Assembly (NCBI GenBank): GCA_029891385.1
Contig: CM057235.1
Coordinates: 11,465,001-11,529,000, forward strand
Length of the DNA: 64,000 nt
Source: Erythroxylum novogranatense
Lineage: Eukaryota; Streptophyta; Magnoliopsida; Malpighiales; Erythroxylaceae
Direction of reading: 5' to 3'
Positions within the stretch are counted from its first letter, which is position 1. Every line of letters starts with the position of its first letter. A program made the position numbers and the translations under genes. The notes beneath the pieces are model-generated. The model was not told the DNA's origin. It made no database searches and worked only from the letters and a program-made list of their open reading frames with translations. Of this stretch, positions 21,795-33,160 are shown one piece after another.

Positions 21795-22952
21795 ATGAAT
21801 TTCAATGTAGTCTTTGAATCATCACATTGCATGGTTAAGAAGGATGGTCATGTTGTTTTCATTGGTTTGAGACATGGAAATACATACATTGTGGATTTAC
21901 ATGATGATAGCTCTTTTAATGAAAAATGTTTGGTAACATTAGAAGAAAATGCATTTTTATGGCATAGAAAATTAGGACATGCTCCTTTGCCTCTAATTTC
22001 TAAGCTTAAAAAAAATGACATAATGAGAGGATTGCCTCAAACAAAATTTGTTAAAGATCACTTGTGTGAATCTTGTTTAAAGGGCAAACATGTTAGAGAA
22101 TCTTTCAAACCAAAGAAAGAAATTTGCACATCTAGAATTCTTGAACTTGTGCATATAGATTTGATTGGACCATCTAGACATGCTAGTCTTAGTGGAAAAT
22201 TATATGTCCTTGTAATTGTGGATGATTTTTCTAGATTTACTTGGGTGATATTTCTTGCGAATAAAAGTGATGCTTTTAATGAATTTACCAAGTGGTGTAG
22301 ATTGGTTCAAAATGAGAAAAATTTGTCAATCGTTGCAATTAGAACCGATCATGGAGGTGAATTTGAATGTGAACCTTTCGAAAATCTTTGCGACAAATAC
22401 GGAATGGAGCATAATTTCTCAACACCAAGGACTCCGTAACAAAATGGTGTAGTAGAAAGGAAGAATCGCTCACTTGAAGAAATGAGCAGAACTATGTTAA
22501 ATGAGTACAACCTTCCTAAATCATTTTGGGCGGAAGCAGTCAATACCGCATGCTACGTCATCAATAGGTGCACTTACGAAGAGACAAAAATAAGACACCA
22601 TACGAACTTTGGAAAGGTAAGAAACCCAATATTTCTTACTTTCATCCTTTTGGTTGTAAAGTTTTATTCATAATAATGGAAAAACAATTTAGGAAAATTT
22701 GATTCAAAATATGATTTTGGTGTGTTTATTGGTTATTTTCAATCTAGTAAGGCTTTTAGAGTTTATAATAATAGGACTAAATGTGTTGAAGAAAGTATTC
22801 ATGTTAAATTTGATGATATGATTTCACCCCTGAGAAAGGTTTGCTTTGATGATGACGCAGGAAGTTCAGGTAATAAAGTTGAAGAAATTGAATCCAAGAT
22901 TGAGGAATTGAAGTTAGATGAAGAAAATCATGTACCCAACATTAAATCATAG
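21795..22952 (+). pseudogene. pre-integrase and integrase, copy A
   Basis: Pre-integrase zinc site: HRKLGHAPLPLI ... CESCLKGKH. Core acidic residues: D in LVHIDLIGP, D in IRTDHGGEF, and E in NGVVERKNR after the stop. A TAA (22437-22439) replaces the expected Gln codon inside the TPQQNG motif, a C-to-T type change shared with copy B. A frameshift at about 22565 and homopolymer changes near 22660 break the C-terminal part (IGYFQSSKAFRVYN, SIHVKFDD). Integrase inserts cDNA into chromosomes; this one cannot be made whole. Confidence 0.82.
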
Positions 22953-23035
22953 GCAAAAGCAAAAAACCATCCTATGGAGCAAGTTATTGGTGACTTAAAT
23001 GATGGTTTGAGAACCGGAGAAATGTCTATGAGAAT

Positions 23036-24601
23036 ATGAGCAATTCAGCCTTCATCTCATTAGTAGAACCCAAGAATATAGAAGAAGCTCTTAAAGATGA
23101 AAACTGGTTATTATCCATGCAAGAAGAGCTTAATCAATTCAAACGGAATGATGTATGGGATTTGGTAGCTCCACCAAAAGACAAGACTATTATTGGAGTC
23201 AAGTGGGTAAATCGGATAAAATATGATGAGAATGGTGAAGCGATTAAAAATAAATCAAGGTTAGTGGCTCAAGGATTTTATCAAGAAGAAGGCCTTGATT
23301 ACAATGAGACATATGCTCCTGTGGCTCGGTTGGGGGCAATAAGGCTACTATGTGCTTTTGCGTCTCATAAAAGGATCAAATTAAATCAAATGGACGTCAA
23401 GAGCGCATTTCTCAATGGGTACATTCAAGAGGAAGTCTATTTCAAACAACCACCAGAATTTGAAGATCATGAGCATCCGGATTATGTCTACAAACTCAAG
23501 AAGGCACTTTATGGATTAAAGCAAGCACCTAGAGCATGGTATGAGAGGTTAAGTACTTTTCTAACTCAACATGGGTATGTTCGTGGTAAGATTGATAATA
23601 CTTTGTTTATTAAACATGTTGATCAATATATGCTTATTTGTGAAATTTATGTTGATGACATAGTGTTTGGTGCCACTAATGAATTTTTGTGCAAAGAATT
23701 TAGTGATTTAATGCAAGGTGAATTTGAAATGAGCATGATGGGAGAACTCAAGTTCTTTCTTGGATTGCAAATCAAGCAACACAAAAATGGCATTTTCATC
23801 CACCAATCGAAGTATACCAAGGAACTTCTTAAGAAGTTTAAAATGGAAGGATGTAAAGTGGCAGCAACACCAATGGCAACAAATGTGGTCTTGGAGAAAC
23901 ATGAACATGAAGAAGATGTTGATCAAAAACTCTATAGAGGTATGATCGGCTCTCTCTTGTATTTAACTGCTTTTAAACCTGATATTATGTTTGCCACGTG
24001 TCTTTGTGCTAGATTTCAATCTTGCCCTAAGATTTCTCATTTGAGTGCTTGTAAAAGAATTTTTAGATATCTGAGTAGAACTGTTAATCATGGTTTATGG
24101 TATCCTAGTTGTGAATCCTTTGATTTGTATGCTTATAGTGATGCTGATCATGGTGGTTGTAGAATTGATAGAAAAAGCACCAGTGGTTTGTGTCATTTTT
24201 TAGGATCATCTTTGATATCTTGGGCTAGTAAAAAGCAAGTTAGTGTAGCCATTTCCACTGCTGAATCTGAATATGTAGCAGCTGGGAGTGCATGTGCCCA
24301 AGTTCTTTGGATTAAACATCAATTTCTTAATTATGGTATTGTGGTTAAAAATATTCCTATTTATTGTGATAATACCAGTGCAATTTGTTTAAGTAAAAAT
24401 CCAATTTTGCATAGTAGAACAAAGCATATAGAAATTAGACATTATTTCATCCGTGATCATTGTTTAAAAGGTGACATTTGCTTTAATCATGTATCATCTA
24501 GTGACCAATTAGCTAACATTTTTACTAAACCACTTAAGGAAGATGTGTTTGTGCATATTAAATTGAGACTAGGCATGTGTGATTTAAATTCCTTTGGTTG
24601 A
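23036..24601 (+). CDS. reverse transcriptase and RNase H, Sirevirus copy A (intact frame, dead element)
   Basis: A single open frame of 521 residues, the only long intact pol piece here. RT: AMQ-type start (SMQEELNQFKRNDVW), KSRLVAQGFYQEEGLDY, ETYAPVARL, MDVKSAFLNGY, LKKALYGLKQAPRAW, catalytic YVDD in ICEIYVDDIVFGAT, then LKFFLGLQIKQ. Linker: YRGMIGSLLYLTA. RNase H: SDADHGG, RKSTSGLCHFLG, AISTAESEYVA (acidic catalytic residues present), then NPILHSRTKHIEIRHYF and IFTKPL. The first ATG is only where the frame reopens; in an active element this is the end of a Gag-Pol protein. Copy B has the same sequence but with a frameshift at about 33770. Confidence 0.9.
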   Translation: MSNSAFISLVEPKNIEEALKDENWLLSMQEELNQFKRNDVWDLVAPPKDKTIIGVKWVNRIKYDENGEAIKNKSRLVAQGFYQEEGLDYNETYAPVARLGAIRLLCAFASHKRIKLNQMDVKSAFLNGYIQEEVYFKQPPEFEDHEHPDYVYKLKKALYGLKQAPRAWYERLSTFLTQHGYVRGKIDNTLFIKHVDQYMLICEIYVDDIVFGATNEFLCKEFSDLMQGEFEMSMMGELKFFLGLQIKQHKNGIFIHQSKYTKELLKKFKMEGCKVAATPMATNVVLEKHEHEEDVDQKLYRGMIGSLLYLTAFKPDIMFATCLCARFQSCPKISHLSACKRIFRYLSRTVNHGLWYPSCESFDLYAYSDADHGGCRIDRKSTSGLCHFLGSSLISWASKKQVSVAISTAESEYVAAGSACAQVLWIKHQFLNYGIVVKNIPIYCDNTSAICLSKNPILHSRTKHIEIRHYFIRDHCLKGDICFNHVSSSDQLANIFTKPLKEDVFVHIKLRLGMCDLNSFG

Positions 24602-24751
24602 ATTTATTTTTGGCTACATTCATATATCAAATGGTCAAAATTTGAGGCAAATGTGCAATCACATCCGAAGATACATTCATCATGTTGCATACTTGGGCTG
24701 AAAAGTGACTTATTTGGAGTATTGGACACATTTTATAACTTGTCCATTAGC

Positions 24752-24899
24752 AAGTCGACTTATCAGGGAATTGGTCGACTTATGTTTGTTTTTTAGCGCT
24801 TGGGGAATGCAGAAATTTGAGGATAAGTCGACTTATGCAGATCGACAAGTCGACTTATGTATGTCGATAAGTCGACTTATGAGGGAGACAAGTCGACTT
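24752..24899. repeat. AAGTCGACTT palindrome cluster upstream of env-like gene, copy A
   Basis: Five complete AAGTCGACTT sites (24752, 24825, 24847, 24869, 24890) and one half site (24773) in 148 bp, between the pol stop (24601) and the env-like ATG (25153). The last four are 22, 22 and 21 bp apart, close to two DNA turns. Same word as in the U3 cluster. Confidence 0.85.
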
Positions 24900-25152
24900 A
24901 TGGTCACACGGACGCTTTAAAATCTTTTCTTCCCTTTCTTCTCCGCAGACCCTCTCTCTCTAAAACCCTAAAATTCCTCTCCTACAACTCGACTTATTTT
25001 CTTCAATCTCTTCAAATCTTACTTACCCATCAATTTTCGACCTCCATTATCACTAAACCCCCTTTTCTTTTCTTCAAATCAACCTTCTTTTTCAAAAACC
25101 CCTCTCTCAAAACCCTAACCTGCGATTTTTCTCCTCTTCTCTCTAAAAATCC
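24900..25152 (+). promoter_or_regulatory. gene-like leader of the env-like ORF, copy A
   Basis: A pyrimidine tract ending in cag (AG at 24947-24948) looks like a splice acceptor. The tract is followed by two telo-box words AAACCCTAA (24963-24971 and 25110-25118) within CT-rich DNA and by ccATGGCT at 25153, a strong plant start context. Such a mix is usual in 5' leaders of plant genes. Whether a separate or spliced env RNA was made is inference. Confidence 0.45.
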
Positions 25153-26029
25153 ATGGCTTCTAAAAAATCTTCAAGGAAAGGGAAAGAAACCGCTCCTCGA
25201 CAAGGTCCTCGTTTTCACTTTGGATTAAGAGCTCGTGGGTCCTCTTCGACAGGAGATGCTTCGAGAGAGCACGATGTGGTTAAACCTAGGTTTGTGTCAA
25301 AGGACGCACAAACTCTCTACTACAAGGTGCTACAAAATGAGGTATTGATTCCCTCTATGAGATTTGACTGGGGTGAACTAGACCATGGTGAGTTCACTGA
25401 TGTGTTTACTGAAATTACGAATCTGGGATTGCGAAATTTCTTAGGATTTCAAGATGATATTTATGAAGATGTAGTAAGGGAATTCTATGCGAATCTGATT
25501 GTGACTGGCAGTAATGTTGAGGATGGAGTTAATCTGTCATCTAAAATTAACGGGAAAACAATTTATCTATGTGAATCAAATTTGTGTTCCTGTTTCATCC
25601 GCTAGAGGAGGAGTTAGGCCTAGAGCTTCCTTTACTGACTTTGAAATTTTAAGGAATGCTGAAGGTGATACTGATGAGGAAGTTGAAGAGAATTTCGGTT
25701 ATACTGAGGAAAAAGGGGCTGATCTGTTGAGTCGGTTATGTTCCGATCATTCCCCTCCCTTTGAGGCTATGGGTCTACCTCTAAATTATCGATTATTACA
25801 TTATGCGATTAATAGGGTTGTATACCCAAAGAAGGCTAGTAATAATCAGATTACTTCACTAGATAAGGAGATTCTTTGGCATATGGAGGAAGGAAGGAAA
25901 ATCAACTATCCGAGCTTAGTTATTCAAATGATGAGGAAAAAGGCGACTCTATTACGAGGACAACTGAAAGGGAAACTAGTCCGGCATAAAGGAATGCCTT
26001 ATGCTGCTTTGATTACACATCTCTCTTAG
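25153..26029 (+). pseudogene. env-like protein, Sirevirus copy A
   Basis: Starts MASKKSSRKGKETAPRQ at 25153. A soluble-looking domain follows (LYYKVLQNEVLIPSMRFDW, DDIYEDVVREFYANL, acidic stretch DTDEEVEENFGY, LPLNYRLLHYAINRVVYP, GKLVRHKGMPYAALITHLS). It lies where Sireviruses carry an env-like ORF and resembles the 'putative plant transposon protein' family often annotated there. No signal peptide or clear membrane segment is seen. Small changes near 25590 relative to copy B shift the frame and put a stop at 25603. Function is unknown. Confidence 0.7.
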
Positions 26030-26089
26030 GTCCAAAAGTGCAATCTGGATTCCTATGCTTGTCTTCCTTATCCTCAGAGTTAGAGATTA

Positions 26090-26446
26090 ATGCCTTATAA
26101 CTTGAGGAGCATGAAGCTTGTTAAAACTGTTGAAAAAGGCTGGGTCTACTCTTATCATGTTGACAAGCTTGGCTTGACTTTAGAAGGTGCGCAGGTACCT
26201 TCGAGGAAACGATCTAAGAGGACAGCAGATAGTCTAAGTAGCTCACGGCCAAGTAATGTGGGAAGAAGTGAGGTATCTCATGAGGAAATTGCTGAAATTA
26301 ATAAACAATTGGATGATATCAATGATCGCATCGATGGTATCCAGACTATACTTCATGGGTTTGCAAAGAAAATGGATGCACAACACCGAATGCTTAAGAA
26401 GATCTTTAAGAAGTTAGGGTGTAGGCATGATGATTCTTCGTCATGA
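26090..26446 (+). CDS. small coiled-coil ORF downstream of env-like gene, copy A
   Basis: 118 codons: MPYNLRSMKLVKTVEKG, a basic stretch RKRSKRT that could be a nuclear signal, a serine run, then a predicted coiled coil (EIAEINKQLDDINDRIDGIQ) and the end KKIFKKLGCRHDDSSS. Identical protein in copy B (36279-36635). It is 60 bases after the env-like stop, in another frame, so it may be a third protein or the C-terminal half of the env-like protein separated by mutation. A coiled-coil tail is often described for Sirevirus env-like proteins, which favours the second reading. Confidence 0.55.
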   Translation: MPYNLRSMKLVKTVEKGWVYSYHVDKLGLTLEGAQVPSRKRSKRTADSLSSSRPSNVGRSEVSHEEIAEINKQLDDINDRIDGIQTILHGFAKKMDAQHRMLKKIFKKLGCRHDDSSS

Positions 26447-26625
26447 TGTGTATTGACTTTTGCCTTGACCGACACTTAATCTTCTGTTTTTGTTTTATGT
26501 CTTTGGTGCAATTTGGTGTTTTGTAATGACTATTGCTATTATTTGTGTTTGATGCTATGTTTTGGTTATAAACTTCATTAATCTTCATTTGAAACTATTT
26601 TCCCTATTCATTCTTTTTATTATGA

Positions 26626-26865
26626 CAAAAAGGGGGAGTAAAATTGGAAATTGATATATAAAATTGGAAATTGATATTTGATTGAGGAGTGAAAATTCAT
26701 TGATTTGCAACTATATTGATTTCTAATTAAATCATTGGTTTATTAATTAAGGGGGAGACAAACTAACCATCAAGACAAGGGATTAAAAAACCTTGATCAA
26801 GTTTTATGTCTTTCAAATTTCTTTTCAATTTCTAAATATGTTGTCATTATCAAAAAGGGGGAGAT
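26626..26865 (+). promoter_or_regulatory. three polypurine tracts, copy A
   Basis: caaaaagggggag (26626-26638), aattaagggggagac (26745-26759) and aaaaagggggagat (26852-26865). The last directly precedes the 3' LTR and should prime plus-strand DNA synthesis. Repeated tracts upstream of the LTR are a known Sirevirus trait. Confidence 0.8.
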
Positions 26866-27895
26866 TGTTGGACCAATGGTGGTTAACAAATTAAATCCCT
26901 TTATGTTTTGATAATAATAAAATATCTAAATTAGTTAAAAATTATTTCAGGTATTATTCAATGAAAGAATTGTGCAAATCAAGATGGGCAAGTGATTAAT
27001 CATTGAAGAATCAAGATGGGAGTTTCCTTATAAGTGAAAGAGGCATTAATAATGAGGATTATAGAAGATTTGGATGGATATTACCGTTGAAGCCAACATA
27101 AGTCGACGTTCACAACATAAGTCGACTTACACATAAAGATCTGAACAAAGATAACTCATTAGAACACCATAACTCGACTAATAGATGAAGATATGTCAAC
27201 ACAAGTCGACTAATCATACATAAGTCGACTTATCGAGGACGACAAGTCGACTTACATAGCACAAGTCAACTTATTGGAGAGCGAGAGAATGAAATTTTAC
27301 GTAAATGGTTAGCACAAGTCGACTTATTCATTCGACAAGTCGACTTGTGGATGCAGCAAATCAACTCCAACGGTCCAATTAGCCACAAATGGAAAGGAGA
27401 TTATTAAGGAACGGCTATAACAATCATGCAACGGCTAGAATGAGCTCCAACAGCTATTTTCTTCAAGTATAAAGAGTGAATGATTGATGAAGAGTATAGG
27501 GAAGTTCTACAAGTGAAAATACTCTTCTATTGCTTCAAAATTGCTCATTATTGTTCTTATTTTGTTACACAATTGTATTGAGCATTTGTTCTTCAAATCT
27601 TTATCTTATTTCTCTTACAATTAAAGTGGCTAGTGAAAGGTCACATGTGAGGTAGCTTGAGCCGGAAATTAAGTGGTATTGGTAGGATTTGTGCCGGAAA
27701 AAAAATCATTTGTAAAGGTAGCTTGAGCCAGAAATCAAGTGGTGTTGGTAGGATTTGTGTCGGAAGACAAATCAAGTGTAAAGGTAGCTTGAGCCGAAAA
27801 TCAAGCGGTATTGTAAGAGTTCACACTGAACTACAAAGTGTGTAATAAAGTGGTTTGCAAAATCCTAAGTGGGAGCTTAGGTAGAGGACGTAGGT
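26866..27895 (+). repeat. 3' LTR of Sirevirus, copy A (truncated by Gypsy LTR)
   Basis: Starts TGTTGGACC after the polypurine tract. It has the 3'-LTR variants (aagtcgacgttcac, caacggtcc) and the hairpin array at 27655-27806. It ends at taggt (27891-27895), where the Gypsy LTR begins, the same point as in copy B (38084). Confidence 0.88.
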
Positions 27896-29290
27896 TGTTA
27901 GGCCCGGATCCCGGATCTCCATTCCCAAGGCAGCCCTCAGGCTGCGCCCTCGATGGCGCCCCATTACGTCAGACCCGATCCTAACATCCATACATATACA
28001 CAATTCGATTCACACATACTCATACTCATTCATGCAATTTCGCACACATTAACATATAATTAATCACCCCATAAACTAAGGGGCTTCATGCCATTACAAT
28101 TCAAAGGAAATTAAGCAAATATCCTCAAATATAGCATAATATAAAATAAAATTTAAATCCAAAATACATTAGTATGCTCCATGATGATATGTTGGCAGGC
28201 TAACCAAAGTACTAACTTAATGCAAAGCTCCTAACTAGCTTGAAGTTTCCGATGCCTTGCAAGATCAACGATCGCCTGCTTACGCACTTTGAGGAGGGAG
28301 AGTAATGGGGTGAGCTGCGAAGCTCAGTGGCATATATGTTTATAGCCATTGGCAACGAGCCAAACAATCGTACAAGTATAGCAAGTCAAAAATTCATCAA
28401 GTGATTCACATTCATATAAATATATGTCATGCAATAACATAACGATTATTATGCATCATTTCTATCCAATCAATCATGAATGCACACAAATGGTTCGAGA
28501 GTTCCGTAAAACAATCCGGATAAACCAAAGTTTAATCTGTAAACTATCCGAGTCCGATTTCTCAAGGATCTCGTTGCCTCAAGCGGGCAGCCGGGAGAAG
28601 GTTTTATGTCAACGTGCACGGACTCCATCCGTAACTCTCTCACCCAAACAATACACATAACCATTCGTTCCATATTCAAAGCATTTTTCAAAGCTTTCAA
28701 AATTTCATTCTTTCCATTCTCACAAAATGCCATAAGGCCTATCAAGGCCATGCATAATCATCATCACAATGCATGTTCAATATTTCAACACAAGTAATGT
28801 CACATAATGCAAGCAAGCATACATAAGGCAATTTGCCCATACACACAATAACCATAAACATATTACCCACCTAATATCGCTCGAGTATCTGACTCACTGG
28901 GGTCTTTCCTCTTGCGATTGGGTCAGGTCGGCTTGGTTTCCTATAATAAACCAAGTTCTCATTCAATCAATACGCAAAAGAAATAGTCCATAAAGCTTGA
29001 CAATCAAAAGTAAAGCACTAAAAGTCTACATCCAGCTTCCATCTAAATTCCCAAACCCTTAAAGGCTGATTCCGAACTTCCTTTCTTTATACAACTTGTA
29101 GCCCTATATTTCTATATCACAACGAATCCAAAATCACCTCATTTGGACACCTATAGCAAAAGATATACCCAAAATACAAAACTTCATCTTTTTTGGAACC
29201 AAGGCGCTCGTCGCGACGTAGGGACATTCTACGAGACGAAAGCCACGCTCGTTGCAGCGAACAGCCCGCGCTCGCCACGGTGTGCACATA
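27896..29290 (-). repeat. Gypsy LTR fragment, duplicated part
   Basis: Equals the first 1.4 kb of the Gypsy LTR at 38085-39480, including the stem TGAGCT-GCGA-AGCTCA (28311-28326) and part of the CpG-rich core. It stops abruptly at 29290 without the rest of the LTR or the element, where Sirevirus 5' LTR sequence resumes. Small protein-like frames inside it are not genes. Confidence 0.88.
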
Positions 29291-29294
29291 AGTC
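29287..29294. other. junction of the 10.2-kb direct duplication
   Basis: Reads gcacataagtcgactt. The left part continues the Gypsy LTR (gcacataagtgtgcac at 39473-39488); the right part continues the Sirevirus 5' LTR (cacaagtcgactt at 19123-19135). The two sources share AAGT at the joint. Confidence 0.85.
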
Positions 29295-30009
29295 GACTTA
29301 TGGATGCAGCAAATCAACTCCAACAGTCCAATTAGCCACAAATGGAAAGGAGATTATTAAGGAATGACTATAACAATCATGCAACGGCTAGAATGAGCTC
29401 CAACAGCTATTTTCTTCAAGTATAAAGAGTGAATGATTGATGAAGAGTATAGGGAAGTTCTACAAGTGAAAATACTCTTCTATTACTTCAAAATTGCTCA
29501 TTATTGTTCTTATTTTGTTACACAATTGTATTGAGCATTTGTTCTTCAAATCTTTATCTTATTTCTCTTACAATTAGAGTGACTAGTGAAAGGTCACGTG
29601 TGAGGTAGCTTGAGCCGGAAATCAAGTGGTGTTGGTAGGATTTGTGCCGGAAGACAAATCATTTGTAAAGGCAGCTTGAGCCGGAAATCAAGTGGTGTTG
29701 GTAGGATTTGTGCCGGAAGAAAAATCAAGTGTAAAGGTAGCTTGAGCTGGAAATCAAGCAGTATTGTAAGAGTTCACACTAAACTACAAAGTGTGTAATA
29801 AAGTGGTTTGCAAAATCCTAACTGGGAGCTTAGGTAGAGGACGTAGGTCTTAGCACCGAACCTCTATAAAAACAGTGTTTGATCTTCTTCCCTAATATTT
29901 TCATTTAAATTTGTTTAAATTATTTTTGTGTGAATTAACTTCTGATTTTATTGTAGAAAATTTTAAAAAGCTTAAAGATCTATTCAACCCCCCTTCTAGA
30001 TCACTTACA
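29291..30009 (+). repeat. partial 5' LTR of Sirevirus, copy B
   Basis: Matches 19127-19837, with the 5'-LTR variants caacagtcc and gaatgactataac rather than the 3'-LTR variants, which proves its origin in the 5' LTR. It keeps the TATA box (29421-29427) and the hairpin array (29608-29759) but has lost the upstream U3 and most palindromes. Confidence 0.88.
29608..29759 (+). other. hairpin array with GYCGGAAR loop, copy B 5' LTR
   Basis: As in copy A but with the fourth unit complete in its loop (gccggaag). GCTTGA/TCAAGC stems open and close the array, and the perfect GATTTGT/ACAAATC hairpin follows the first. Confidence 0.75.
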
Positions 30010-30011
30010 AT

Positions 30012-30022
30012 TGGTATAAGAG
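30012..30022 (+). promoter_or_regulatory. primer binding site, copy B
   Basis: TGGTATAAGAG two bases after the LTR end, identical to copy A. Confidence 0.75.
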
Positions 30023-30037
30023 TAGAAGTATCCATGG

Positions 30038-31741
30038 ATGGCACACAACAACTTAGCGGAAGAAGGTAACACAAACAATCACCCTCCTTTATTTAATGGT
30101 ACTAATTATTCTTCTTGGAAAAATCCTATGAAGTATCACATCATTAGCGAGGGAGTAGAATATTGGAAGATCATTATCTTCGGTCCACAACCACTGTTGA
30201 AAGAAAATGGTGAGTTAAAAACAGAGATGGAATATGACGACAATGACTGGAGGCAAGCCTACATCAACGTGAAAGCGATGAAGCTAATCTATTGTGCTCT
30301 CACAGTTGAGGAAAGAAACTGAGTTAATTCTTGTACCAGCGCTAAAGAAATGTGGGAAAGGCTTCGCATCACCCATAAAGGAACCAACCAAGTCCGGGAA
30401 ACAAAGATCAACATGCTTCTCCATGACTATGAAATGTTTTTCATGAAGGAAGGTGAGTCTATTTCCAATATGCTTAATCATTTTGCAGAAATCATTAATG
30501 GATTAGGCAACCTTGGAAAGCATATGACGGATAGCGAGAAGGTAAAGAAAATTCTTCGATCACTACCAAAGGAATGGGACTCACAAGTCACTGCCATTAT
30601 GGAATCCAAGGATCTAAATCATTTGGAATTCAACGCCTTAGTGGGATCACTCATCAACTATGAGATCATCCTCAAATCCAGAGGAGGTAGAGGTAAGTCA
30701 CAAAAGTCAATTGCTTTTAAAGCTAACACTTCTTTTGTTGATGAAAGTGATGAAGAAATAGATGAAGAAGAGGATGATGAGGAAATGACAATGTACGCTA
30801 GAAATTTAAGGAAGTTCAAAGGACTTCTCAAAAATTAGAGGAAAGAATTAAATGGTGGAAGACATGGAGAAAGAAAGAGGTTCGCCGTGGAAAGAAAATC
30901 AAAAGGGTATGATGAAAAGAAAAGCAATGAAGAATGTTGGAAATGTGAAAAGAAGGGACACCATGCAAGAGAATGCAAGAGTACATCTACCACATCAAAT
31001 TTCCAGAAAAATGACAAATACGACAAAGGGAAAAAGAAAACCAGCCTAGTAGCTACTTTGAGTGATGATGAAGAAGCATACCTAAGCAATGATGAAAATA
31101 ACTTGGCGCTTATGGCAAATAGCTCATCAAGTGATGATGAAAATGAGGTAACTTTCAATGACCAAGATCTAAGAGATCCTTTTGATGCTTTACAAGCTGA
31201 TTTTGAAAAAGCTATTGAGATTAACAAAAAATTAAGAAAGAAAATACGAGAATTGGTTGCTGAAAATAATGCCTTACATGAAATTATTGATGATTTAGAT
31301 AGTCTAAAGGAAGATCATTCTGCATGCCTTGTTGAAAAAGAAAATCTTATTTGTGAGCTTGATAGACTTAGAAAAGAATTTTCGTATGTGGTTGGAAAAT
31401 TTGCGAATGGAAACGAAAAGTTTGAAAAATTGTTATCGTTGCAAAGATATTCAATTTCTAAACATGGATTAGGATATGACCCTTTTGATAGAGATTGTTC
31501 TTTAATTTCCAAATTTACTAAGGATGGAAAAATCGCTCAATGTGCTAGATACTTGAAAGACGGTCATATAGAAATTGCATGCAAAATTACTAGGAGATGT
31601 GTTAAGGTTAAGAAAGTTTGGGTTTTAAAAGGCTCGATACCACCTAATGTGGTTTATATGGCTAACCAAAATGGACTCAAAATGGCTTGGGTACCTATAA
31701 GAAGAAAGAACTTTGATATTGTAGGTACAAGCAAGGGATGA
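30038..31741 (+). pseudogene. gag: gag, Sirevirus copy B (full length, nonsense codons)
   Basis: One frame from ATG 30038 (MAHNNLAEEG) to the stop at 31739-31741, 567 codons, interrupted only by TGA at 30320-30322 and TAG at 30836-30838. The TGA stands where element 3 has CGA (Arg), a CpG C-to-T change. Domains: UBN2-type Gag core at about residues 10-215, acidic stretch (DESDEEIDEEEDDEE), zinc knuckle CWKCEKKGHHAREC at about 305-320, acidic serine stretch, coiled coil at about 380-470, then GLGYDPF. This is the long Gag type of Sireviruses. The next frame (protease) is shifted by one base. Confidence 0.85.
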
Positions 31742-31742
31742 A

Positions 31743-31970
31743 AGGCCGTCAAGCACTTGGTACATCGATAGCGGATGTTCAAGACACATGAGTGGAGACA
31801 AGAACCTTTTTGCGGAAATTAAACCAAAGAATCAAGGTTATGTCATGTTTGGAGACAACAACAAAGGTAAGGTCATTAGTATTGGTAAAGTGGGTAAGGA
31901 ACCCTTGCCAACCATTGACAATGTTTTGCTTATTGATGGCTTAAAACACAACTTGTTAAGTGTTTCATAA
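31743..31970 (+). pseudogene. aspartic protease region, copy B
   Basis: STWYIDSGCSRHM with catalytic DSG at 31767-31775, then GKVISIGKVGK and DGLKHNLLSVS. It ends at TAA (31968-31970) where a Gln codon is expected before LCD (CAA to TAA). The frame continues after that stop into the integrase without shift. Confidence 0.8.
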
Positions 31971-31979
31971 CTATGTGAT

Positions 31980-33139
31980 ATGAATTTCAATGTAGTCTTT
32001 GAATCATCACATTGCATGGTTAAGAAGGATGGTCATGTTGTTTTCATTGGTTTGAGACATGGAAATACATACATTGTGGATTTACATGATGATAGCTCTT
32101 TTAATGAAAAATGTTTGGTAACATTAGAAGAAAATGCATTTTTATGGCATAGAAAATTAGGACATGCTCCTTTGCCTCTAATTTCTAAGCTTAAAAAAAA
32201 TGACATAATGAGAGGATTGCCTCAAACAAAATTTGTTAAAGATCACTTGTGTGAATCTTGTTTAAAGGGCAAACATGTTAGAGAATCTTTCAAACCAAAG
32301 AAAGAAATTTGCACATCTAGAATTCTTGAACTTGTGCATATAGATTTGATTGGACCATCTAGACATGCTAGTCTTAGTGGAAAATTATATGTCCTTGTAA
32401 TTGTGGATGATTTTTCTAGATTTACTTGGGTGATATTTCTTGCGAATAAAAGTGATGCTTTTAATGAATTTACCAAGTGGTGTAGATTGGTTCAAAATGA
32501 GAAAAATTTGTCAATCGTTGCAATTAGAACCGATCATGGAGGTGAATTTGAATGTGAACCTTTCGAAAATCTTTGCGACAAATACGGAATGGAGCATAAT
32601 TTCTCAACACCAAGGACTCCGTAACAAAATGGTGTAGTAGAAAGGAAGAATCGCTCACTTGAAGAAATGAGCAGAACTATGTTAAATGAGTACAACCTTC
32701 CTAAATCATTTTGGGCGGAAGCAGTCAATACCGCATGCTACGTCATCAATAGGTGCACTTACGAAGAGACAAAAATAAGACACCATACGAACTTTGGAAA
32801 GGTAAGAAACCCAATATTTCTTACTTTCATCCTTTTGGTTGTAAAGTTTTTATTCATAATAATGGAAAAAACAATTTAGGAAAATTTGATTCAAAATATG
32901 ATTTTGGTGTGTTTATTGGTTATTTTCAATCTAGTAAGGCTTTTAGAGTTTATAATAATAGGACTAAATGTGTTGAAGAAAGTATTCATGTTAAATTTGA
33001 TGATATGATTTCACCCCTGAGAAAGGTTTGCTTTGATGATGACGCAGGAAGTTCAGGTAATAAAGTTGAAGAAATTGAATCCAAGATTGAGGAATTGAAG
33101 TTAGATGAAGAAAATCATGTACCCAACATTAAATCATAG
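31980..33139 (+). pseudogene. pre-integrase and integrase, copy B
   Basis: Same domains as copy A: HRKLGHAPL / CESCLKGKH zinc site, acidic D (LVHIDL), D (RTDHGGEF), E (VVERKN). The TAA at 32622-32624 sits in TPQQNG. A frameshift between 32740 and 32760 leads into a better preserved C-terminal part than copy A: KTPYELWKGKKPNISYF, FHPFGCKVF, VFIGYFQSSKAFRVYN. An acidic linker (VEEIESKIEELKLDEE) follows to 33139. Confidence 0.82.
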
Positions 33140-33160
33140 GCAAAAGCAAAAAACCATCCT

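Noticed and set aside
26868..29290. Second Gypsy element between the two Sirevirus bodies
   Set aside because: Only the first 1.4 kb of the LTR is present and it ends at the duplication joint, so it is a copied fragment rather than a separate insertion.
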